Source: Kappaphycus alvarezii (lineage: Eukaryota; Rhodophyta; Florideophyceae; Gigartinales; Solieriaceae). From it: a stretch of 64,000 nt of DNA. Numbering within the stretch: the stretch's first letter is position 1; every line of letters starts with the position of its first letter. Under the pieces are notes generated by a model that worked only from the letters and a program-made list of their open reading frames with translations, was not told the DNA's origin and searched no databases. Shown here piece after piece: positions 43,149 to 54,608 of the stretch. The stretch lies in NCBI GenBank assembly GCA_002205965.3, contig NADL03000483.1, positions 992,001 to 1,056,000 of the forward strand, given 5' to 3'. Position numbers and translations under genes: made by a program.

Positions 43149-44178
43149 TTACCAGTTACAAAGCATCGCTACAGTTATGTACGCTGTCGCAAAGAGCTCT
43201 TTCTCAAAGGGCCAACATCCTAAAAGTAATCTGAAGCGGTTGTTGACGAAACCAATACCCCATTCATTCACCACACGCCGCTTTCGCATTCTTTTGTTAT
43301 ACTCCGCCTTATATATCCATTCAGTATACTCATTTGTCTTATATGGAACAACAAGTGCGAAGTCGCCTGTAAATCCCATGTCAGCTATACCGTGCTGTCT
43401 CTCCGATAGGAAGTCGGATGGTCGTTGATATACTTTGGATGACGTCTATCAACGAAAAACACGCAGTTCGGAAATTCCACGATGAGCCCTTCCATACTAG
43501 CACATTCCTGCTCAGATGGCCAACGTATGAGCTTTGGAGTAATGAAATCTAATGACTCATAGATGGCATGCAAAGCATGCCTAAAGTAGTTTGATGCCGT
43601 TCCTGTCGATATATCGCACTTGTAACCCATACGTTCGACGCTTAGTACCCCTTCATTTGAACCCCCTAAAGTATCCAAAAAGAGAAATAATAGCTCTTCT
43701 GTACTAAGCCGACGCTTCCGAGGGACACGATTAACCGTAAAACTTTCACTTCGAATATCAAAGGGACAGAAGAGTCGTTTTGGCAAAGATAATGCAATGT
43801 ATCAAAGGGTTCTATGCTCATATGTGAGATATTATCAAACAAAGAAACATCCGGATCGTTATATCTGATGCAATGGTATACATGAGAGGAATTGCGAGGA
43901 ACGTATTTAGCGTTAGAACCGGTTCTAGAAAATCCGCGTCCAGGACCTTCCTCGTCTTCGGTATCGCTTTCGTTCTCCTCTATCATCCGTTTTCGATTTC
44001 CCGCCAACATAGCACTCTGCTGTACAAAAAGATTGGTATGTGCGGATGTTCGCTGCATCTGCTCCACAAGCATAAAGGGGAGGACAATAAATGGCTTCTG
44101 ACTTTCGTTGTCGTTGTCTGTGCTCACGACGTCGTACGATGGCGGTAATGCTGCCAATTGATTGTCTCCGTGCTGCAT
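43149..44178 (-). pseudogene. PIF/Harbinger (DDE_Tnp_4-type) transposase 1, internally deleted
   Basis: The minus strand starts with a Glu/Asp-rich leader (ENESDTEDEEGPG) and SLFDNISHMSIEPFDTL. A frame change near 43760 leads to RVPRKRRLSTEELLFLFLDT, YFRHALHAIYESLDFITPKL, WPSEQECASMEG and FPNCVFFVDRRHPKY with the first catalytic Asp. The next readable part is MGFTGDFALVVPYKTNEY, then RRVVNEWGIGFVNNRFRLLL and AYITVAMLCNW. Between PTSYRRDS and MGFTG about 55-60 residues of the core, including the second Asp, are missing. It cannot be active. Confidence 0.78.
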
Positions 44179-44229
44179 ATTTCAGGCCTGTGATTAATTT
44201 ACACGTAGCAAGAGGATTCATTTCATAAT

Positions 44230-44611
44230 CTTATTTTCAAATCAAGATCTGCTCTGAAAAAGGGTCTAAATACACGATTATGAAACCCTTAATTAAAAAA
44301 GACTATTGGTCACACGCGCCTCGACACTTGCCTGTATCCCTAATGTTCCCAATTATCGATATTTTGATCATAACAAAAATTTGAAAATTTGAGCGTAGAA
44401 TCCCCTTTGATCTGTATATGGATCATCAGAGCTGAAAAGTGACTCCTCTTTAAGTCCCTTAATCTACTTCAGAAAAGGTTATATCAATAATCTAATCGAA
44501 TGACTGTAAAGAGCAGGGTCTCCTGAGCACGCCGAAAGTTCAACTGTAAAAATAGGCTTCGTGGTTCACGAGGTGTGCACCTGGCCACCACTTCCACCAT
44601 TGTGCCTTCCA
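44230..44611. other. AT-rich spacer, no gene
   Basis: Between the Harbinger transposase start and the piggyBac/YqaJ element. No clear terminal repeat for either was identified. Confidence 0.45.
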
Positions 44612-45073
44612 ACATGGCTCCTCCGCCCGTGTTCGTGGAGAATTTACCGTCCTTGATCAAATCTCAGACCATACTCCTCCTCTCGCGCCCCCTTCCACAT
44701 CGGTAAGAGGATCTTCCTGTCCTGTCCCTCAAACTCGTGAAGGGGAGGCACAAAATGCCCATCAAATATCTACTCAGGCTCGTGAAACACGAAACGACGC
44801 TGCTCCATTACGTCAAACTGCTTCTGGAGTGATTTGTACAGATTCGCCGCCTCAACCTATTGCTATTAATCGGAATGGAAGAGATGGTCGCGGTTCAACA
44901 AGTGTTAGTGGTGGTAAGGGAAGGGGAGAGGAAGAGGAAGCTCAAATTTAGGTTTAAACTCTGGGTCATCTAAAAGGAGAGGGATAGGGAGAGATTTTAG
45001 TCGGATTTCACGGGGTTAACGTAATAAGGAAGATGCGAGTCAAGGTTGGACGTTAGGTACAGCTGGTTGCGAT

Positions 45074-46100
45074 ATGATCCAGTTGGAAAGTGACTTCATC
45101 AACCAGTCTATTGAGGATCTAGCAAGGCTATTCTGTTCTAATAAGGTGAGGAATTTGGAGGTGGAGAGCAGTGTTCGAGGCATTTCTCCTACAAGAGCTG
45201 GAGTTGTGGTGTTACTCATGGATGGTTTGTTAAGGCAGCTATGTCAGCGATTGAACGAGTTTATTCGCCATAGGAATCTGGAGCGTCAGCAGATAAACTT
45301 GTCAGACTTGTACAGTTATGTGGCAATTCTATTGCTATCGCATGCCATAAGATTGGAATTTGAACGGTGTATACAACTCTTGCATCAGCCTGGAAACATC
45401 CCACCGTCACTTGAAAGAATAAGGTTTATCTCTAAAAGCATCAAGGTTTTCTCCCACTGGTAGAGGTGAGGAGGGTGCTTCAAGATGGTATGCTCAACGT
45501 GATCAAACACGTCATTTTTCTGAGTTTGAGACTCTTGCCTTTAGCGATCCAGGAAGGTGTTTTCTGTCCTTTACAGTTATTAGCTACGCTAGACGATGAG
45601 TCGCCTGGGACTAGAGCGACAGACAATCAAGTCAAGACAATTTCGGATAGGAAGGCCGATAGGGAAAGACATTCTGCAGATCTAGTGGCAAACGAATTGT
45701 CCCAAGTCGTGTTAGTTCAGCGCTTCAGACGGCGCGGTGAGCCTCATGTAGATTCTGTGAGAAAGCTCCTGACAAATCCTTTCGATGGCCGTGGGGAGGA
45801 AGCTCTTAGTACCTGCCTTGGGACTGCAGTTCGAGGCTACGGGAAGGAGATATTGATGAAGTTGTTAGCAGAGTTTGGGGTTGGATCTATCTTCATTATT
45901 TCAGATAGTCTTTTGAGAGCGCACCCTTTTGTGGCCGCATAGTACTTGGATCCTGCTAGGGGGATGAGGTTCAGACAGAAGTTGAGACTAACATGGCTGA
46001 TGAAATTGAGTAAGAATTGGATGGCCCTGATGTTAAGAATAGTGGTGTGGTTATGGCTCCAACTGGAACAGAACAAAACGACACTCGTAATCAGCAACCT
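45074..46100 (+). pseudogene. piggyBac/YqaJ copy 3: N-terminal domain and first DDE half
   Basis: Frame 45074-45463 gives RHRNLERQQINLSDLYSYVA and RLEFERCIQLLHQPGNIPPS, then RFISKSIKVFSHW, which is the region before the catalytic domain in DDE_Tnp_1_7 (piggyBac) proteins. After a stop and a frame change, LLATLDDESPGTRATDNQVK shows the first catalytic Asp (45592-45594). SDRKADRERHSADLVANELS and RFRRRGEPHVDSVRKLL follow. At 45829-45831 the motif reads TAVRGYGKE, where Asp would be expected as the second catalytic acid, so Val replaces it. AEFGVGSIFIISDSLLRAHP follows, and then an acidic linker. Confidence 0.7.
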
Positions 46101-46475
46101 TCAGTTGAGACCCAGCCAAGTACCCCATCTGGTTCTGTATCCGGTGCAGCAAGATTTTCGATGTACGAGCACGATAGACGCAAAGATTTTGTTATAGATG
46201 ACAAACATGCTCTGAGCACTCCCTTATTCATTGCTACTACGTTTTTCGATTCCCTTGGTCGTCGCGTTGGACAAAATCGGATTTCAGCTGTTGCTGTGCG
46301 TGAGAGGGGTACGAAATCATTTTGCAATGTGCTCTGATTCACGTATAAAGTCCCTCCAGGTATCCAAAACACCTTTAACACTTGGATCTCCGTTCCCAAA
46401 GCGGGTGTTAATTTCAAAAGCACTATCTTTCAGCGTTCTAGACGAGCAAAATATGAATATGATGAGCTGAAAGGA
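46100..46475 (+). pseudogene. piggyBac/YqaJ copy 3: linker to nuclease
   Basis: It reads HDRRKDFVIDDKHALSTPLF, AVAVRERGTKSFCNVL, a stop, then VPPGIQNTFNTW-like sequence in another frame. The corresponding linker is found in copy 1 (8035-8290, minus), which shows it belongs to the element. No domain is recognised. Confidence 0.55.
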
Positions 46476-47327
46476 ATGGTTGAAACGAGCCTCAGGAGTC
46501 AGTGTGATTTACTGACAGTGGGACAAAGGTGTGCAGACTGTTTTGTGCTTCGCCAGTTTCGAGTTACTGCAACAAACTCCGGTAAAGTGTTGTTGTCTAA
46601 TGAAGGGATCTGGAGGAGCTTGATATTGAATGAAGAATCCGGTACTGTCGATAGAGGATGGCAGGAATGGTTTGAGCTGTTTTATGGCGGTTGGTTTAGC
46701 TCTAAAGTATCCACCGAGGCGATGATGAGAGGAAAAGTCAACGAAGAGCCCGTATTGTGTGCGCTAATGTCTAAAGAGTATGTCCGATAAGTTTTTGAAG
46801 CTTACATGCTGGCCTGCAAAGATGATAACTATCTAGCATGTTCTACGGATGGCGTTGCTCTTTTGAGAAAGGAATCATTTCCGGACTGTAATCTTGTGGT
46901 GGATGGGGCCCTTCAGCCTGCAGATGATGAGCTGATCTTAGCCACGGTCGAGATCAAAATTCGTGTGGCTGCTTCAACACTTGGCCAGTCTTCTGGTTTG
47001 TCTACTGCAGAGCTGATCGTCTGTGACGTGTGAGATGAAAAGTTTCGGAAGTACATTCCAAGGGAACACATGAGACAGCTACTTCATCAACTTATGGTGT
47101 TGCAGGTCGGCTTGGGACTGTACTTTTGTGCTCCAGAGCCGGGTATTTTGCACATTGTATTGTTGCGCTGCTCACCAACCCTTCTCACATCTTGTCGAAC
47201 TGCAATGCGAGTAGCAGTGTCTGGTGTAGTTGAATGGGCCCACTTGGATAAAATAAGCGTACATTCATTCGTGAAGGAGAAGCATTTGGATATAATCAAT
47301 ACAAAGTTTGCTTCTGGATGGTCGTAA
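46476..47327 (+). pseudogene. piggyBac/YqaJ copy 3: YqaJ-type nuclease domain
   Basis: FVLRQFRVTATNSGKVLL corresponds to the N-terminal 'R...ITAS..G' motif of YqaJ-like recombinase nucleases. AMMRGKVNEEPVLCALM is the 'G...E' helix. LACSTDGVALL (Asp at 46848-46850) and ATVEIKIRVA (Glu 46950-46952, Lys 46956-46958) are the metal-binding D...E-x-K. IPREHMRQLLHQLMVLQ holds the downstream Gln. These motifs define the PD-(D/E)xK nuclease fold of the lambda exonuclease/YqaJ group. Stops at 46788 and 47032 break the chain. In phages such nucleases resect DNA ends; here the role in transposition is unknown. Confidence 0.7.
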
Positions 47328-47330
47328 ACA

Positions 47331-48190
47331 CGCATGTGAAAAAGAATGGCCCTTTTAGTCCCTTCAAGTTATTCAAACACGGATCTCAAAGCTTCTACAC
47401 TAAGACTAAAGGTAGTGTTGATGGTGAAACTGAAATGAGAGCAAGTTTGAGATCGCAGTCTTCACATTTTCAATGAGAGCAGAAGTTAGTCTCTCAAACC
47501 ATAAAGACTGTGGCTATAAATGCTTTTATCGAATGGCGCGTTTATGAGAAGCGAGTATTGCTTGAGTCACAACAGGCAATGGGATCTCTTGATACATTTA
47601 GGAATCATCTGAACAGCGTCCAAGGGATCAATCCTTTCATGTTGGATGTAGCCACGGAACTTTCAAGTCATGCTGGAACTCTTGCTCTAGGCGAATGCTT
47701 TGCGTCCCTAAAAGGGGTCTCTGGGGATATCGATCAAGAACTACGGTCTTATGAGCTACCCAAGGAGGAGATAAGGAGATTGGTTCGTCTTGCGCACACA
47801 AGGAAGGGCAAGAGAATATTTTCTTTAATTCAGCTGATGGGTCTTGCTACGGTTAGTGGTACAAGGTCATGAGTCAAAGAAACTTAAGGCTCTTTACTGT
47901 GTGTTGTATGGGCAAAAACTACCTACAAGAAGAGGTCATAGAGCATCCTACTGCTGTTCTTGATGTGGTGTTAATCTTGGAATTAGAGTGCACTTGGGTC
48001 TCAAAAGATCTTACTGGAGCATTTGGCATGCTCATAAGGAGTTGAAACTGCGTGTTACTCCTGAAAATGTTACAAGTGCGAGAAGGAGCAACGAAAGCTC
48101 AAATATTGGAGGTATCAGTCGTGCATCTTTGCGTCAAACGGGTGTTGTTGCAGCTTCAGTAAGTTTGGTTTATTCCGGAGCCGATAGGTG
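47331..48190 (+). pseudogene. piggyBac/YqaJ copy 3: second DDE half and cysteine-rich tail
   Basis: YTKTKGSVDGETEMRASLRS holds the third catalytic Asp (47420-47422) in a D-x-x-x-E/N setting typical of piggyBac. A TGA at 47474-47476 stands where a Trp is expected, then LVSQTIKTVAINAFIEWRVY corresponds to the conserved 'N-A-x-x-x-Y/W' helix. After LPKEEIRRLVRLAHTRKGKR the frame changes. YCVLYGQKLPTRRGHRASYC, then C, and HLGLKRSYWSIWHAHKEL resemble the C-terminal cysteine-rich zinc region. So the transposase fold resumes after the nuclease. Confidence 0.65.
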
Positions 48191-48859
48191 ATCTCAGCCA
48201 CAGCAAGAGGAAAATAATGACGGGGATGGGGGAAATGAGAAGGGAAGAGAAGATGTAGAAGATGGGAGTGAGAGACAAGTGTAACGAGTTACTAGGTCTA
48301 GAGCTGCAGTAGCTGAGTTGACGGGTTCACCTCGGGAGGATTTAAGCTCGGGACCGCTTCTAATGAACGGTCTAAACGAAAGGGTCGCTCCGAATCCGAC
48401 GCTCAAGCAGGCACTACTCTACAAAAGAGAAAGAGAAGGAAGAAATAGGAAGCGAGGAGCGTTTTAGTTACTTTCAGAGAACTTCTAGTGAACAGCCGTA
48501 TTGATCAATATATTGATCGAAGTACAATTTTACCGTTCTCAACGACCCTCGGAACGGGATTTTCTACGGCTTACTGTGCAAAAACTACCTTGTCAAAAGT
48601 TTTCAAACTTGGTTTGTTGACGTAGCACACCGGGCTCTGTACAACAATAGGCTCGAAAAGATAAAACAGTCAAATACGTGAAACTATGAGACGTTTACAT
48701 TCTATGAGCTATATATCGATCATAAAATTCCCACACTAGGGATATAAGCTAATTTTCGGGTGCGCACGAGTAAAAGACGGGAGCAACACAACGACCGACG
48801 CCAACAGAGAGGAGCGACATTCTATAGATACTGAATGTGCTGAACTTCTTTCTTTCTTC

Positions 48860-50580
48860 TCTGTAAGGAAAGATAAAATTGGGAGGATCATTGGAACATT
48901 TTTATGAATTAATCAGAAAGCTAGACTCATTGGATAGGGCTGTACCGGATGAAGAAAAATCTTCGAAGTTGATCCGAACTCTAACCGAACATTTCGCCCC
49001 TATTTCCATGATTTAGTGCAAGCGGTAATACGAAGAGCTTTTTACAACGATCAAAATCGAGATATCAAGACGCAAAGCAAGGTGATGCAAAGATTATGGC
49101 TGTGAGAAAGTCCCAAAAGCATCTGCCGGAGGATCTTTGAATAAGAATCGAGGCATTGGTATTGAAGGGAGAAGAGCGAACAAGAATCATGTTGGAAAGG
49201 GTGCTAATCTTTAGCGGGTTTGTATTCGACCAGTTCACCTGTCAAATCACTACTAATATCGTCGGAAAAAGGCAGGTGGTAGCTTACATAACAGTGACCA
49301 AGGCCGTGGACGTGATATAGAGTAGAACATTTTCGAGCTGACTAGGCCCGTGGTGAGAGCAACTACCTTTACCAGTATAGATACCAACTGCATGACAAAA
49401 AACACCAGTCTTAAGGCAAATCTTGAAACGAAAATCCTTCATCCCATAGCAGTTTCAGCAAAGCCCTGTCTGGAGCTTCTGGTCATTTCAATTTGCCATT
49501 TTGCGTGTGCGAACAACCGCTGCCTCATTTCCAACTTAAGAAATTATACAGTAGTGAAGAAGAAAGGGATGCCAATTGTCCATGTGGATTTATGGCTCAC
49601 ATAAAGTTTAGGACCGATATCGCAAAGTTTGGAACTGAAAAAGTTTCGATGACTATACAGACTCAGAATTACCGCCTCAGTTCTCCCACAGCAGTACTTA
49701 ATTCGTAAATTATCATCGGGTCGAATATGAAGGTGTCCAAACGAAATCTGAAACTTCCGTTCTTGTTAGGAAAGTTCCCATTTTAATTTCTTTTGGCAGA
49801 TGTATTTTCTGTGGACGCGTTTCAAGCACTGCACTTTCAACCAAAAATTATCTCGTTTTTCGTGCTCAGTCATGGATTCAAAACATTTTTCACAATGGAA
49901 CAACTCGCTATAGAAGTAGTAAGAGCTTGAGTTATTTCATTTCTTGGAAACGAGGATGTATTGAAGGCTGTTGCGATTTACCGGTATGGATCGTATTTCC
50001 TTTCGATGCAAGCAATATTTGGAAGAAAAAGTTCCAGCTTCCATGTGGGAATAGAGCTGCATCTGGTAACAGGCAAGCAAATGAAGGAGAGCTGTCTTAC
50101 TCTCAGTAAAATAAATTTGCTCGCATAAAAACGGAAGGATAGTTGGTATTGGAAGTGTGTAGTGGTAAAGTACACCAGAACCTTGGCTGAAGAATGAATT
50201 TGGCTGGAGATTTTCAGGACCTAGCAAGCTTTACAAAGAAGTTATTGGAAGATTTTATTTATGCGCTATGCACTGCTGTGAAAGCACAGCGCGGTCAAAT
50301 ACTACCAAGTTCACGCATAAATTCATATGCGCCCGAAACTTTTCGTATGTAGATTATTGGGAAAATTTCCAAGCAATCTATTGGTGGATTTGGACTCGGC
50401 GGATGAGAAGGATTAGCGGGTGCTAACAAATGGCTTAATGACCTGGTCAGTAATCCGCCTTTACCATGGAAAATACAAAGACAGTCCATAGAGGCTTTGT
50501 TATCGGCTGAAGCTGAATACGTGACTATTTTGAGTTCTTTCACGGAGCTATAGATTTGCAAATTGTTCTCGGAGATGACT
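48860..50580 (+). pseudogene. Decayed Copia-type remnants, plus strand
   Basis: LEHFYELIRKLDSLDRAVPD, EEKSSKLIRTLTEHFAP (48884-49005) reads as a Copia gag ('L...L....P.S.E.....LL..LP..Y.P'). WLNDLVSNPPLPWKIQRQSI and EALLSAEAEYVTILSSFTEL (50425-50550) reads as the Copia RNase H motif 'WKSKRQ...LSSAEAEY'. Between them frames are short and full of stops and no integrase or RT core could be placed. The two blocks may belong to one element with a large internal loss, or to two. Confidence 0.5.
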
Positions 50581-52500
50581 ACAAATTTCTCTTATTCTTA
50601 AAGTAAGCTCATATTACAGACTGCTATATTTACAAAAACACTGTGGCTACATTTATATGGCCGAAGAGGGTCAGATTTAAACTTTAAGCAAGGTCGTTAT
50701 GTTGAATCGATATAATTTGAGAGAATACGTGAATTCAGTAACAGTGAAGATATTACATGTTGGAATATGAGATCAAGTTGAATATGTTGAAGAAACTTTT
50801 TAACAACTGAGTTCTGCACAAGCAGCGGTTTTATATCTTATGATAATACAAAATGATACTTTTTATTCCGTGGTATGGATTTGGTCTCCATTTTTGCCCC
50901 AGGATACCATCAAGACTGGAATATTCCAAGATTGATTTGGGCGAACGGATTAAAAAATGACAAAATACAGTGTCTAGCCTTTTCAGCTTGAGCTACTCAT
51001 TTTGGCTGCTTATTTGTTTAACAACAGAGTATTATGATCCAATCCTGCTCTGCTTGCTCGAAACTCAATAAATTCTAGTTGGGGTCCTGTAGTTGGATTC
51101 GGAATACCATCGGTATCAGTCTTTTGGGGCACGCTGTCAAATTATGGTATTCATACCAGAAGATTCTAGCCATCCTCAGTTTATGCGGTGGACACCATAG
51201 AAACCGATTACCGTAAACTGTTTCTCTATTTGATCAGCTTTCATGACTAAATTTTTCAGAAAAGTGAACCCTTAGGGTCTGCGCTCAATTACTGATCACA
51301 AGAATGTTATTGATATTACTATATTTATTTTGAGTTACTTTTTTCAATTATTCGATTCAAGGAGAGCATTGATAGCTCAAGGAGTTCTGTTAGAGACTGC
51401 TTAAGTGCGACTATAGCTTCACAGGATGTTTCCCACAGTGCGGTAGAGCCGGGTCCGGCTATAGGGATAAGTAGTAGTATTTGCCCTGGTATCTGCGAAA
51501 TTCAGAATTAAACGCTCTGAGAGCTGCCTATACAGTAATTAGCTTGAGAGAATGAGGCGGAAATGGAAAGATCCAGAGAGCCGACGGATCATCCAAAAAA
51601 TGCAAGATATCTATCGTTATCTTCAAGGAACTGTCACATATTTAGAACTCAAATTTGCCCCTTAGATGTACGTTTCAACAGTAAGATGAACTGGTGACAC
51701 TACTTCTCTTCCATGCATGGCTCCTGTTACTTCATACCGCATTACATTTGTGGAAACAATCTAGCCTTCAAAGGACATCTAAAATCCTTGACAGAGAGTT
51801 TTTCGCCCAGGCGAAGGCGAAAAGTGCTGGAAGCACTATGTAACTTCTTTTTTCCATTCCCTACTTCTTCAGAGTTTGAGGAGCCAGTTTTGAGTTCAGT
51901 TCCTTCATTTTCGGCTTCTGCGCGACTTTGCCACTAGACAGATCTAAAAGGATATATAGATCACTCAAACGCTGTGATATATCGTCATCGCATCTCTAAA
52001 CGAAGTTTTTTTTCACGATCAACGAAAGAATTAAGACCTGCCATATTTGTATTTTGTGCGACAGACGTTAAGGATTTGATCCCATCCCCGTCTCGTTTCA
52101 TGAGTGGTATCGCGCCTGTCGTAAGGTTGTCTCAAACGGAGAAAGCTGTCAATTTACTGCTACTTGAAGCTGAGCTTAGTCATATAGCACAAAGTTTTTA
52201 CAAGGACCACGGAAAAATGTATTTAAAGTACGCCAATGTTCTTTTCAACAAAACGATGCCTGTAAGTAGACCCAAAGCAACATCAAGGATCAAAATTATG
52301 TGTGAATTACTCACACGGCGAGTTCCAGTGGCTGTTGAGAAGACTCCCAGCAGACGCCATCTCTGCTAGATTTTAGAGCCAAATTATCAGCCAAAGTAAT
52401 GGAAATCTCGGAATTGCTTTCTGCTCCCCGCAAGCACCGGAAAACATCATAGTATTGAATGTAAATCAATATTTGGCTTCTGTTGAATATTAATAGTAGG
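50581..52500. other. Mostly unreadable; possible further Copia fragments
   Basis: KMQDIYRYLQGTVTYLELKF (51600-51660, plus) resembles the RT/RNase H connector 'A..RILRYL.GT...GL.' of Copia. LLLEAELSHIAQSFYKD near 52140-52200 may be an RNase H trace. Otherwise AT-rich decay with no gene. Confidence 0.35.
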
Positions 52501-53340
52501 GTCAACCACTTATCAATCTCGTGTTTTGTCTTATTTCATTTAATTTTTGACTTTTTGCATGTACCATGAGGTTGTACTTCTGATAAGATATTTTTATGGG
52601 TGCTTTCACTAAATGATTACTGAAAAAGGAGGCATTTCATCATTTGATCCTAATAAAATTAACGAAAATGCCTACCGATTCTCTTTGAGCTTTAAAATAT
52701 TGTGAAGGAAACTTGGAGTAATGCTAGCCAGTCGTGATACCATATTTTGATATTACGCTCTCATTCATTTTTTAAACTAACAGTTTCCTGAACTCGAGAT
52801 ATAAAGTAATTAGAAGATAGCAGCCCTGATAATTTTTCGCAGAGAAAGTCCCCTATGGATAAAAATTCCGGCATGTTCAAACATAATTAACCACATCGTA
52901 TCCAGATCGCATATTTTCCTTGCACGTCTATTTCGGTTTAGTCAATGTTTGCTTCTCCTTTTTATGATGAACTTTCTTTAATCTATGTACTGATTTATTT
53001 CATCAAACGGGTCGACATGGGTATCTGGGTTTAGAGTAATTCACCGCAGGTCTGTTGCTACCTTACCCGATTCATTCACACACCACTGTCTTATCCGTTA
53101 AAAAGGATTTCAGCGATACATCTTCGAAGTGTCAGCATCAAATTCATTCTCCGAGAGCACCTAACGCTCGAAATTAATTACTACCAACAAAAATAAGAGT
53201 TTCTTTTCATCCTTCTCATCATACAAATACAAAACAATAACTCTTAGAAGCTGGCCCCTACTAGGTTTTTTTACAGTATTTGATTCCGACCTGATACAGT
53301 TTTTTCTATCTAGTAGTGAAGCACCCCTGCGGTGGCAAGT
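52501..53340. other. AT-rich, no gene seen
   Basis: No frame or repeat with support. Confidence 0.5.
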
Positions 53341-53350
53341 ATCTCGGCTC

Positions 53351-53999
53351 TTATTGACGAGAAGGAGATGCTACTTCGCTTTCCAGTGATCCAGGCGATA
53401 GGATATTAGGAATACGCACCTCACCGGGAGGGTATATCTCCCCAAGATATCCAGTCTGGTCATAGGAGTGTTTTCCGGTGCTTACATCCGCGAAGAAGAG
53501 GAAGACTGGAGTGATCGATCGCGAAGGGGAACGCACGAAGTGCAGGGTTGGCCTGAAGCACTTGAGCTCCTTGAGAAATTTGTTGAACATAGTACGGTGG
53601 CATACATTTAACGCACCAACAGATTGTTGAAGATAGCTTGCGGTATGCTAGGCCCGGGTAAGAAAGTTAAGAGAACCCGCGAGTTAAAGGTATTCCTTGC
53701 GTTCCGCCTTTTTGTATTGAACGAAGGTCCTTATTACAGGTTAGGGGAATGTCTAATGCCCTTATTTGGTCAAAGAATTCTTTAAAAGATGCATTAATAG
53801 ACCCATCAGTGTGGCAGGAGATGTGCGAACGGTTGAAAATCAGTGGCAACGAGGTAAATATACGCCCAACTTTGAAGGCTGCTGCAATGTAGGAGAAGAA
53901 TTGCTGCATGAACTTGGAAGTTCCTACAAGAAGAAAATCGGCTGGCACTTTTGCAATAGCGAGTGATTTTTCGCAGTTATATTTCCTATGGATTAACAA
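53351..53999 (-). pseudogene. Relic D RT/RNase H connector
   Basis: 53999-53667 reads FLLVGTSKFMQQFFSYIAAA, FKVGRIFTSLPLIFNRSHIS; 53590-53351 reads SRSITPVFLFFADVSTGKHS and YDQTGYLGEIYPPG, which sits where RNase H ('D...G.....Y..G') lies in Copia elements. Position and order support the call more than the motifs do. Confidence 0.5.
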
Positions 54000-54188
54000 T
54001 TGGAAAACCCCCTAGATTTTTCGTGGCCCATATTTTCCCAACCAAGACTCTATCGGGATCTGCCAGAGACGACTATAATCCGGGATACCGTATAATGGTT
54101 TGAGAAGCTTTCAGTAGATGTCATGTTTCAATGCCCAACCAGGTGGTGGGCGTAGATATACATCTCTCTTAAGGTCTTCCGATTTCAA

Positions 54189-54608
54189 TTATGCCCCCTT
54201 GATATCCAATGTAGGTAGTTCCAAGTTCAAGAAGACAGATATAGACACGACGATGCGGATAATGGGGAACTGCGCAGTCATTGAATTCTTACGGATCAGG
54301 TCCTTATCCCTATCCTGATTACCATACAGGACAATTTGGCACTTTAAATTGAGAGAAGAGGGTTCACAATCAGCTTTGACCTCGAAGAAGTGATGAATGG
54401 AAATGATGCTGGAGTTTAGGCGTAGAGATTTATATCCAAGCTCTTTGTAACATCCCTGGTAGTTCTTCTTCTCAGAGGCTATGAATTTCTCCATAATCCA
54501 GTTTGGAGTGAAATCTGGTTCAAATTCAAGGACCGATTTTGTTCCAATTTCATTCTTGATCGTTTGAATTATTTGCTGCTTTTGAGAACGGAGCGAAGTC
54601 GGACTCAC
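54189..54608 (-). pseudogene. Relic D reverse transcriptase fragment
   Basis: Minus frame: HHFFEVKADCEPSSLNLKCQ, IVLYGNQDRDKDLIRKNSMT, AQFPIIRIVVSISVFLNLEL, PTLDIKGA. This matches the Copia RT start 'K.R.V..G..D.......D...A......IR..L........DI..A', where the Asp of LDIKGA is the first catalytic acid. The YVDD part is not found. Confidence 0.65.

Larger units (their letters stand above)
44612..48400 (+). mobile_element. piggyBac-like transposon with an embedded YqaJ-type nuclease (copy 3, best preserved)
   Basis: From an ATG-containing Pro/Ser-rich leader through a Gly/Arg-rich stretch (44880-45010), the plus strand gives in order: a piggyBac-like N-terminal domain; the DDE start; an acidic linker; a YqaJ-like nuclease; the DDE end; and a cysteine-rich tail. 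All parts lie in one direction but in several frames with a few stops, so it is a relic. Terminal repeats and a TTAA target site could not be fixed by eye. The order and the parallels at 7.7-9.3 kb (minus) and 23.7-24.4 kb (minus) define a repeated family. Confidence 0.75.
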
